64,000 nt of DNA from assembly GCA_963576565.1 (NCBI GenBank), contig OY755039.1:135511369-135575368 (forward strand). Direction: 5' to 3'. Every line of letters starts with the position of its first letter. Within the stretch, counting starts at the first letter, position 1. Both the position numbers and the translations under genes were made by a program. The DNA comes from Aspidapion aeneum (lineage: Eukaryota; Arthropoda; Insecta; Coleoptera; Brentidae). Of this stretch, positions 45,261-54,576 are shown one piece after another. The notes beneath the pieces were generated by a model that was not told where the DNA came from, made no database searches, and was given only the letters and a program-made list of their open reading frames with translations.

Positions 45261-45304
45261 TCTCAAGCACGGATCACCTAACAAAAGGTGATCCGTGTCT
45301 CAAG
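45261..45304. mobile_element. 30-bp hairpin insertion with 7-bp TSD (copy 3)
   Basis: At 45268-45297 CACGGATCACCT, a 6-nt loop (AACAAA) and AGGTGATCCGTG form a hairpin, flanked by TCTCAAG at 45261-45267 and 45298-45304. The duplicated segment shows the site without the hairpin near 49867-49878 (TGACATCAAGCCTATAAAAA). One heptamer plus hairpin is therefore exactly the extra material, apart from a TC difference. Confidence 0.9.
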
Positions 45305-45836
45305 CCTATAAAAACGCTATCAACCAAAAAAATCTGTAAAAACTTTTATCAATTTTGGACCCTGTCATTTGTGTCCCTTTGCCAATATTAATGTTAGTCC
45401 TGGATTAAAAGACACAAATGGAGTATTACGGATCTAATACCCTCCCAACTAAAAGATTTTGAAGCTGAAGAAATAGTAAACAGGGTAAAAAATATTACTC
45501 TAAAATTAAATTTTGATATATTTTAAGGTTTAAAAGTTATGTCATCTAACTCTTCTAGTAAATTAGGTGAAATCAAGGACTGATTAACTTTCATCTGTCC
45601 CTGGTTAAATCAAAATTGGCTAATTAGTCTTATTGAACAGATTGTAATACAATAAACACAGTATGTTTGACAAATTAAAAAAAAAAGATTTATAATTTTT
45701 TAAACATTGTTCTCGGATGGTCGCACCTACACAATTTAAAAAACTACTTAAAAATAAATAGATCCATGATGGATCTGATATCTTCCAGCTCATTAGCACA
45801 CTCCAAGTTTTTCTAAATATATATTATATATATACA

Positions 45837-46035
45837 GGGTGTCCCAGAACTAATAGTACATAGTTAAACTGTAGATTCCCTGAGTCAAAATATTACGATT
45901 TAGCCACACTTACCTTCGTCCAAAAGTTCGTACTAACCGAGATACAGGGTGTTAAACTTAATTTTTTCAATTCGATTTTCTTTAATAACTTTTTTAGTAA
46001 TTAATATTTTTGCAAAAAATAACCAGTATGTAAAT
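45837..46035 (+). mobile_element. Partial CAGGGTGTCCC element
   Basis: Begins CAGGGTGTCCCAGAACTAAT after TA (45835-45836) and matches the left arm of 50446-52405 up to GCAAAAAATAACCAG. The rest is replaced by the 46036-46806 repeat. A short stub beyond that repeat (TTTTGAAATTGTCAAGACGA at about 46808) is the continuation. Confidence 0.8.
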
Positions 46036-46169
46036 TTTAGCTCACACATACTATAGTAGTGTGAGCTATGGTGATCCTAATTTTTTCGAGAAAAAAAAAG
46101 TTGCTCCGATTTCAAAAATTTTTATATATCTTTGCGTTTCAGATGATTTTGAAACTTTTTTGTTGCGCC

Positions 46170-46207
<38 letters not shown>

Positions 46208-46806
46208 ATGTCTGTCTGTCTGTCTGTCTGTCTGTGTGTCTGTATGTCTGTCTGTAACGACCAACGCGCATAACTCAAAAACCGCTTGCCCGATTTTAAT
46301 GAAATTTGGTACCCAGGCTGGGTTTTGGGTCGAGATGGTCCCATTTAAAAATGAACAAAATCCACCGAACACAAGCCAAATAAAAGGGTGGGGGTAGATT
46401 TCAAAAATTAGAGTTTATGAAAAAATATGGCGTGTGTGATATCAAACGAAAGGTAATTGAGTCTGGAGTTAAATAAAATACATTTTAGTTTATTTTAAAA
46501 AAAAGGGGGGGGGGGGTAAATTTCAAAAATTAGTGTTTAAGTGGAAATATGGCGTGTGTGATATCAAACGAAAGGTAATTGAGTCTGGAGTTAAACAAAA
46601 TACATTTTAGTTTTAAAAAAAGGGTGGGGGTAGATTTAAAAAATTAGAGTTTAAGTCAAAACATGGCTTGTGTGGTATCAAATGAAAGGTAATTGAGTCT
46701 GGAGTTCAATAAAACATACTTCAGTTTTTAGTTATATTAGCTTTCACGTAGATACACTATAACTATAGTACCCAGTGTGAGCTTAGGTGCCCATAGATTG
46801 GCAGAG
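46036..46806 (+). repeat. GTGTGAGCT/(TCTG) repeat family, longest copy
   Basis: The head is a palindrome, AGCTCACACATACTATAGTA then GTGTGAGCT (46039-46067). Next: GATCCTAATTTTTTCGAGAA, a (TCTG)n microsatellite (46171-46257), GTAACGACCAACGCGCATAA, CCCGATTTTAATGAAATTTG, and three ~120-bp tandem units each with ATCAAACGAAAGGTAATTGA (46440-46730). The tail is TATAACTATAGTACCCAGTG, then GTGAGCTTAGG. Partial copies are at 6935-7400 and, reversed, 63885-64000. Frames repeating TDRQ or SVCL come from the microsatellite. Confidence 0.8.
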
Positions 46807-48018
46807 TATTTTTGAAATTGTCAAGACGAAACTTAGTCCATCGTACTACTATCTCTGTTTTCATCAGCAGTTTTATTAGAAAAGAAACTGGAAACATATC
46901 AATTTCTGTTCTGCAGCCATTGTTTTGTTGTAGTTTTTTCGAAAACATCTTTTTCAAATGATTAAATTCAATTGACATTTTTCTAAAACAATTTGATCAA
47001 AAACATCTTTTTTGAATGACATTTTGTTTGAGTAACGTTTGGTTTGAAAACATTTTCTTCAAACAGAAAACTCTTCGAAAGCCTAGTTCCTGTGTGTCTC
47101 TTTTTGGGAGGTCGAAATCGGTTACCTTTATCAATTGATCCTGACCTGTTAACCTCACTGAACCCTAATCAAACATATCAACTAGAACGGTAGCAGTGGC
47201 AAATTTTGCTTTTCCACTTTGACTTTAGTTAAATTTAATCCGTCAATATTCTATAATCATTGCCCAATAGCAGTGAACAGAATATCGACAGATTACGGAT
47301 CACAGAAGCTCTGTTATCGCAAAAAATTATTTCAATATCTAAGAACTGACTGACTAGCTTTTTAAACTAACCGAAAAAAATTATAAGTTTCTCAGCCGAC
47401 ACAAAGATGGCGCTTAATATGTCAAAAATAAAAGAGACCTTTATAATCTGTACAGTCCCGGAAGAGTTGGGTTCGGAAGAAATATTTAGCATTTAATTTA
47501 ATTTAATTTTATAAATTTCTTTTAATTTTTTGATTTTTTTTTATTTTATATTGGTTAAATAAACTTAGATTTTTGTAAATATTTAAAAAAAAATAATTTA
47601 TTGAAAATTTGTAGTTTATGCATTGGTTATTATTTTTTTAGCAGAACTAAATACTATGATCTTTATGCCATGGAGGGGTTGGCCGGGCTCCTCTGGCCCC
47701 TCTAATTTCGCCGCTGGTCAGAGCTATCACTTAGCTATTATCTTTGAAGCCAGTAAAATAAGTCCTTTTGTAAAACGCATGTACTTACTTAAATAATAAA
47801 TAACAACATACGTTAAACCAAAGTGTGTTTTCATGAAATTCTCTAATTTGGCGAACCTAACAGCAATTTTTCATTTAGCAAATTAAAGTTGACACTTTGA
47901 CAAGATATTCGTTTCTGAGGCCAAACAAAAGAAACAACCTCTGGTATGAAGGTTTACATGGTCCACAGCAGAACCCAACAACATAATTACTAGCAAATGA
48001 AGATTCATGTGATTACTA

Positions 48019-49581
48019 GCTCAAACTAGAGACCCTGTATGTATGACATATTGTGACGATTATCCCAAAAAGTCATTTAATATTCCTTCAAAGTTATAAA
48101 CTGCATGTGGAATTTTTGGGTGACGCAGTTATTCTAAACTATTACGCAAATATCGTAATGGGTTCGTTGCTCTGGGTTCCTAGGAAAAACTAGGTTACTA
48201 GGAATTGACCAATAGAACGTTGACATACTGGACTTTTGCGAGACATGGAAGTGAGCTGTCACGCAAAAGGACGGATGTGGAAGCGGAACGGAGAAGGTGA
48301 CGGTGGCTTTTTGGGGGGGCATTCAGTTTTTGGGGGCCAAGAAGGGAAGCACGTCAAGTGGCTGAAGGAAAAAAATCGAGAGGGCAATAAGTGTTCCTAA
48401 AGAATAGCCAAGTCAGGGGGCGTGAATAATATAATTTCCACAAAATTGCAGTGTCGGTGCTACAGAAATGTAAGTAAATTACCCTAATTATTATTGTGTA
48501 ACCCAAAGTTAAGCATTATAACCATTTGTACTACCAATATCCTGTTTCCTCTGGACAGCGTTTTTAGTCCCTGGATGTTTCGCTTTTAAGGGAACGATTC
48601 CGAAGGACCCGGTAACCGTCGCGGCTTGTGCCAACCCTGTTGACACAATCCGGGCGTTAAAAGTGGTCAGGGGGGAAAAAACAAGCTTGTACGGTCTTAG
48701 AAGGCGACGGTTCAATCAAGTCAAATTTATTTAAGTCAAAATCAAAGGATGAAAATATCGGTCCCCTATACTCTAGCTATGTTTAGAGAGAGATGCACCT
48801 TCTGTCCTTGTTGATTCATAGGCGTCGGGAAATAAAAATCCTATACAGGGGGTGCGGACAAATGTGTTTGTTAATGTGTTGCATGCTGATTGATGTCACT
48901 CACCGCTAACAATTTAAATTATTTTTGTGAAACGCAAGATCTGTAGAGGATAGGTTACCTGGTAACTTTCTGACCAATCATAGCCAGTTGTTGAAGCGGG
49001 AAATGACGTCACCCGGAGCGCCAATTTAAATAAAAGCATTTAATATAGTAGGAAAGTTTCTTGTGTTTCTTTATTGATTTCAATGTAAATATGTTTTGTT
49101 ATTTTTCTTAGAGTGTCTCTAACAGAAAATACATCAACTAACTCAAATATGAAACTTACCTTATACCAAATATCCCAAAGGCAAAATGTCTTGGGAAGCT
49201 TTTAGTCTGTAAAAATAACTACAAGTAGAAAGTATAGGTAAAGTAGAACATGTATTTACGGTTTTTAAGTAAATATAGTCCGAAAAAAACATCACAAGTG
49301 TAAAAAATAAACCGTCAAACATTAAAAATTCTTAAAAATACATGTAAATAAAGAGCTCCAATAAAATCGTGGCACTCCAAATGACGCGCTATCACCTCTC
49401 ACGGCGCTTCCACAATGTAGTTACCAGGCAACCTCTCCTCTACAGACCTTGAGTGAAACGCCAATGAACTTGGCAAGAAAATAACATAATCAAAAAATGT
49501 TAATTTTAGTGACTTTGAAGGGTGTGTCGCGTCTCTCTATTTTAAAAACATGTCATACATACAGGGTCTCTAGCTCAAACC
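48019..49581. mobile_element. Non-autonomous hAT-like element, complete, 8-bp TSD
   Basis: The element is 48027-49573 (1547 bp). The TIR starts TAGAGACCCTGTATGTATG and extends to ACAT on both ends (about 23 bp). GCTCAAAC flanks it at 48019-48026 and 49574-49581. Copy 1 of the duplication has GCTCAAAC once near 44982-44989, the empty site. TAGNG ends plus 8-bp TSD fit hAT. Interior frames (48134-48322, 48509-48715, minus) have no transposase motifs. Inward are paired blocks GGTTRCCTGGTAAC (48952-48965 and 49420-49433, inverted). Confidence 0.85.
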
Positions 49582-49738
49582 AACTTGCTGAAAAATGAAA
49601 TATACCCTACTTATGGGTTAATAATAATTTTGAAATTTAAAATAATTATATTTTTGTGAAAAGATTCAACCAAAAGTTGATCTTAAAATACTTAGAAGTA
49701 AGTTTCACCAGGGGCGTATTTATAAAAATAATTCGCGA

Positions 49739-49775
49739 AGGGGGGGGGGGGGGGGTTCGGTTCGGGGGGGGGGGG
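49739..49775. repeat. G-run containing two GGTTC units
   Basis: A long G-run interrupted by GGTTCGGTTCGG. The equivalent position in duplication copy 1 (45157-45171) is a G-run without the pentamer. The pentamer was therefore gained in copy 2 or lost from copy 1. Confidence 0.8.
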
Positions 49776-50334
49776 AAGGGCTAAGAAGTTTAAAATAGAA
49801 TTTTGGAAAATTTGTGTTGGGAGTTGCGCGAAATGTTGATTTCTAGCATGTTTTTTAATTTTTGCTGACATCAAGCCTATAAAAACGCTACTACAACCAA
49901 AAAATTCTGTAAAAACTTTTATCAATTTTGCACCCTGTCGTTTGTGTCCTTTTGCCAATATTAATGTTAGTCCTGGATTAAAAGACATAAATGGAGTATT
50001 ACGGATCTAATACCCTCCCAACTAAAAGATTTTGAAGCTGAAGAAATAGTAAACAGGGTAAAAAATATTACTTTAAAATTAAATTTCGATATATTTTAAA
50101 AAGTTATGTCATCTAACTCTTCTAGTAAATTAGGTGAAATCAAGGACTGATTAACTTTCATCTGTCCCTGGTTAAATCAAAATTGGCTAATTAGTCTTAT
50201 TGTAACAGATTGTAATACAATAAACACAGTATGTTTGACAAATTAAAATAATAATATAAATTTAATTTATAATTTTTTAAACATTGTTCTCGAATGGTCG
50301 CACCTACAGAATTTAAAAAACTACTTAAAAATAA

Positions 50335-50394
50335 ATAGATCCATGATGGATCTGATATCTTCCAGCTCATTAGCACACTCCAAGTTTTTCTAAA

Positions 50395-50448
<54 letters not shown>

Positions 50449-52402
50449 GGTGTCCCAGAACTAATGGTACATAGCTAAACTGTAGATTCCCTAAGTCAAA
50501 ATATTACGATTTAGCCACACTTACCTTAGTCCAAAAGTTCGTACTAACCGAGATACAGGGTGTTAAACTTTATTTTTTCAATTCGATTTTCTTTAATAAC
50601 TTTTTTACTAATTAATATTTTTGCAAAAAATAATCAGCGTGTAAATTTTTTTGAAATTGTTAAGACGATTCTGTTGAAAATTTTGATGTACAATGTACAG
50701 GGTGTTTCTTGGACCACTACCATTGCATTAAAATCACTGTATTTTTTTTGTGCCTCGGTGTATACCAATTTTTATGTAAAATAATGGTTTTTTCATTCTT
50801 TTTATGTAAAAAAGTTATACTGTTTTAAAGTCGCTCAGAGCAACAATTTTTGAGATTTTTGCATTTAAAGTTTTTATTGCATGTGAGTGAAATGCCTAAT
50901 TTATGTATGATACTTTCTTCAATTCTTTCTACTAATTAATATTTTTGCAAAAACTAACCAGCAAGTAGGTTTTTCTGAAATTTTCAAGATGATTCCGTTG
51001 AAAAAGTTGATGTACAATGTACAGGGTGCTCTTTGGGCTACTACCATTGCATTAAAATCATCAGTGTATTGTGTTTGTGCCTCGGTGTATACTTAAACAG
51101 GTTTTTAAACAGAATATGACTTTAATTATTAAGTATTGTTACAAACAGTTCTGTAGTTGTAAGAAAGTTTGACAGAATAGACGCAGACAGCAACTTTATT
51201 GGATTTTATTGTTTTTTATTTTCAAAGCCTATTATAATAAACAATTTTAAGTTTGATTTACTATTTGTCAATTTTAAAATTTTAACTTTGTTGCTGAGAG
51301 CGCCATGCTTAAGAAATTTTATATTTTTTTTAATAAATAATAAAATATTAATTTTATTAATAATTATAATTTTCTTTCAAAACAATAAAAAAATAGTTGC
51401 ATTAATAAAGTATACGTACTTACCATTTTTAAAAACACTAATACGAAGAAGTTTTTGTTCCTCATTAAAAACATCGCCCTACACAGTTGCAATAACGTAC
51501 AATAACTTACAATTGTTATAACACACTTATTATAATTCAAGAACCATCCTGTATATTTTTTAACTTAATATTTCTTAAGAAAACATCCAATCTTAAAATG
51601 CTATAAAAAATTATTGACTATAGCTAATATGTATGAAGTAGGTAAGAATTTAATCAAAAATCTTTTACGCATACAATAAAAACTTATAATTTAAATATCT
51701 TAAAAACCGTTGCTCTAAGCGACATCTAAACACTATAACTTTTTCGCTTAAAAAAAATAAAAAAATTAATGTTTTTTATAGAATCTTGTATACACCGAGG
51801 AACAAAAAAGTTAGACCTATTTTAATGTAACGGTACCGAGCCAGAGAACATCCTGTATAATATTTGTTTTTACCAAAATTAAATTGTCCATGCACAAAAA
51901 TCACCAAACCCAATTTTTTGTGCAAAATTATTAATAAGTAGAAAGAATTGAAGAAAGTATCATACATAAATTAGGCAGATCACTCACATGCAATAAAAAC
52001 TTTAAATGCAAAAAACTCAAAAACCGTTTTTCTGAGCGACTTTACATAAAAAGGATGGGAAAACCATTATTTTACATAAAAACTGGTATACACTGAGGCA
52101 CAAAAAAAATATACCGATTTTTATGCAATGGTAGTGGTCCAAGGAACACCCTGCACACTGTACATCAAATTTTTCAACGCAATCGTCTTGCCAATTTTAA
52201 AAAAACTTTGACGCTGGTTAGTTTTTGCAAAAATATTAATTAGTAAAAAAGTTATTAAAGAAAATCGAATTGAAAAAATAAAGTTTAACACCCTGTATCT
52301 CGGTTAATACGAACTTTTGGACTAAGGTAAGTATACCTAAATCGTAATATTTTGACCCAAGAAATCTACAGTTTAACCATGTACCATTACTTCTGGGACA
52401 CC

Positions 52403-52474
<72 letters not shown>

Positions 52475-52660
52475 TTTAAACTGTCAAAAAACCGTCATTC
52501 GCAATAACGGATTTTGGTTAAAATCTAATCAGCCCTTTACAGTTTAGGTTTAGGTTATTTTACGTGAAAATTTCATGAAAATCGGTTCGGCGGTTTAGGA
52601 GCTATCATGTTACAGACAGACATACACATACACAAACGGACAGTATTTGTATTTACTGCT
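50335..52660 (-). mobile_element. MITE family A copy split by a foldback
   Basis: The left part (about 50355-50395, CTCATTAGCACACTCCAAGT) and right part (52473-52640, AAACTGTCAAAAAACCGTCA to GAAAATCGGTTCGGCGGTTT and ATACACATACACAAACGG) together give the family A order. The (TA)n run between them was the target for the CAGGGTGTCCC element. Confidence 0.7.
50446..52405. mobile_element. CAGGGTGTCCC foldback element, 1960 bp
   Basis: The ends are CAGGGTGTCCCAGAACTAAT and the complement of CAGGGTGTCCCAGAAGTAAT, with TA outside both inside a (TA)n microsatellite (50394-50445, 52406-52470). Inverted arms extend about 900 bp each. Within each arm a ~330-bp module recurs (TTGCAAAAACTAACCAGC, GATGTACAATGTACAGGGTG, TGTGCCTCGGTGTATAC). 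The centre near 51280-51600 is AT-rich, without coding signal. TA duplication fits Tc1/mariner-type mobilisation. Confidence 0.85.
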
Positions 52661-53224
52661 TCCTACGACGGTGGTTTTTTCCCTTTTAGTAAGATTAAAG
52701 GTGTGTCTACGAAAACCTACAAAAAATATGTACCTAAAAAATAACTCTTTAATATGGCGAGTTATTTTGAGAAAAGTTAAACTTAGTCCGTCGTACTACT
52801 ATCTCTGTTTTCATCAGCAGTTTTATTAGAAACGAAACTGGAAACATATCAATTTCTGTTCTGCAGCCATTGTTTTGTTATAGTTTTTTCGAAAACATCT
52901 TTTTCAACTGATTAAATTCAATTGACATTTTTGTAAAACAATTTGATCAAAAACATCTTTTTTGAATGACATTTTGTTTGAGTAACGTTTGGTTTGAAAA
53001 CATTTTGGGAGGTCGAAATCGGTTACCTTTATCAATTGATCCTGACCTGTTAACCTCACTGAACCCTAATCAAACATATCAACTAGAACGGTAGCAGTGG
53101 CAAATTTTGCTTTTCCACTTTGACTTTAGTTAAATTTAATCCGTCAATATTCTATAATCATTGCCCAATAGCAGTGAACAGAATATCGACAGTTTACGTA
53201 TCACAGAAGCTAGTTGGCCTCTGT
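52661..53224 (+). repeat. Duplication copy 2 segment between insertions
   Basis: 52780-53212 is the counterpart of 46830-47318, missing a ~40-bp stretch (47060-47107) present in copy 1. 52661-52780 has no recognised content. Confidence 0.65.
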
Positions 53225-54473
53225 CTAATAACCAGGGGCGGCTAGTGCATAAGGGCTGCAGAGCTGCAGAACCCCCAAAATGTTCACATTATTTGACTAT
53301 TTTTCAGCCGCTGCTATTTTTCTAATAGGTATAATTATTTTATTTCTAAAATTATTGGAATAGCAGTATATTTTCGGTCCGGTGTTGGTATAGTAGGCCT
53401 TTAAATCGCGTACGTGTGTTGAGTATGACGCCGCGCGCCGTCGCCGAAGGCCGCATTTCACAGTCGGTCAAATGAAGTTATTGGCATTGTTGGGCTGCTA
53501 AATTGCAACACAACGTATCTGGGCGGCTAACGAGATCTGTGCTCGGCTAGGAACACCTTCCTTCGCCCCGCACCGCACTTGCTCATGGGTTTAGATAGCA
53601 AAATCTAGGCAAAAATAGAGCTGCAAAACTTGCAGTTCTAGTACAATTCCGGGCGGGCGGGCTCAGCGTTGCGTGTTTGCGGGCGCATTTATTTATTTAG
53701 AAGACGCCAAACGCATGAGCGGGAGGTTATGGTCGTGTTTGTTGTTTGTTTTTGTATAATTGTGTCACAATGAATGTGGTGGATAATTTAATTAATGAAC
53801 TTTACTTATGAAGAAAAACTAAAACCGAAAGAAGAAGGACGGCCATTGCCCGATATTTTAATATAAAAGTGTTGTTCAAGCCGGGGAAAACCGTATAAAA
53901 GGATTTTTACAAGAGAACTTTATGCCAGAAACGACTGGATATGCGGATGCAATAAAAATAATTCTCTTTTTTGTTTTCCGTGCCTTTTGTTTGGTGGAGA
54001 TAAATGTTGGACCGTCCTTGGTGTAACCGATTTAGTACATCTTACCGAAAAAATCAAACGCCATGAAACATCAAAAAATCACTTAAACAATGTAATGAAC
54101 CAGAGTTTGTTGGGTAATGTTAATATTCGTGAGAAGCTGGACACTGCATATTGGACAAATATTCGGCTGTTTAACGAGAACGTTACAAAAAACAGGTATG
54201 TGTTATCCAAAATACGAGTTCTCAGATGTCTAGAAAATACGTGCAGGCAAAACATTGGTGAGTACATATTATGCTAAGGTAGTGAATGTGAATTAAATCT
54301 TTTGAAAAAACGCTATTTTTTCCTAGACATTGTAATTTTTGCCAAACCAAACTTGGCAATTTTTTACTTTTTATAATGGACACGTGATCTGGAGACTGTA
54401 AAAAATAGCATTTTTTATACCCTATAGGCAGAACTCATAAACTTTACTGTCACGAGCCGCCACTGCTAATAAC
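53225..54473 (+). mobile_element. hAT (ZMYM1-like) transposon, internally deleted, 8-bp TSD
   Basis: The element is 53233-54465 (1233 bp), with ends CAGGGGCGGCTAGTGCATAA and CACGAGCCGCCACTG. CTAATAAC flanks it at 53225-53232 and 54466-54473, an exact octamer. It retains the first part of a transposase gene (53770-54277). The 559-bp element at 29617-30175 is a shorter derivative of the same family. Confidence 0.95.
53770..54277 (+). pseudogene. hAT transposase 5' exon (TTF-type zinc finger part)
   Basis: A start MNVVDNLINE at 53770, a 1-nt frame change, then FTYEEKLKPKEEGRPLPDIL, an in-frame TAA at 53864-53866, then GKPYKRIFTRELYARNDWIC. CGCNKNNSLFCFPCLLFGGD follows. The Cys pattern (WICGC...FCFPC) and CWTVLGVTDLVHLTEKIKRH then ETSKNHLNN match the TTF-type zinc finger region of ZMYM1-like hAT transposases. 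Later NVNIREKLDTAYW and ENVTKNRYVLSKI also fit. Coding homology ends at QNIG, where GTGAGT (54258-54263) looks like a splice donor. The catalytic exon is gone. Confidence 0.8.
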
Positions 54474-54576
54474 AGATGACAAGTGATAATACTCAGTAAA
54501 AGAGGGTGCAGTTAAAAATTACAGTAAGTCCGTTTTGCCCCTCTGTTATCGCAAAAAATTATTTCAATATCTAACA

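Larger units (their letters stand above)
44363..47346 (+). repeat. Segmental duplication, copy 1
   Basis: It starts at CTGACTAGCTATTTAAACTA and ends at TTATTTCAATATCT. Blocks in order: GCCGACACAAAGATGGCGCT, GGAGGGGTTGGCCGGGCTCC, AAAGTTGACACTTTGACAAG, a G-run (45157-45171), a family A fragment with (TA)n (45770-45836), one end of the CAGGGTGTCCC element, and ATCTCTGTTTTCATCAGCAG to CAGTGAACAGAATATCGACA. The same blocks follow in order from 47347. Copy 1 carries two private insertions, the hairpin at 45268 and the repeat at 46036-46806. Confidence 0.85.
47347..54576 (+). repeat. Segmental duplication, copy 2 (expanded)
   Basis: Head-to-tail with copy 1. All blocks of 44363-47346 recur in order: GCCGACACAAAGATGGCGCT at 47396, GGAGGGGTTGGCC at 47672, the G-run at 49739, the family A fragment at 50331, and ATCTCTGTTTTCATCAGCAG at 52800 through TTATTTCAATATCT at 54562-54575. 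It is 7.2 kb instead of 3 kb because it contains a hAT at 48027-49573, the intact CAGGGTGTCCC foldback at 50446-52405 and another hAT at 53233-54465. Confidence 0.85.

Noticed and set aside
46061..46397. Frames rich in SVCL or TDRQ on both strands
   Set aside because: They come from the (TCTG)n microsatellite.
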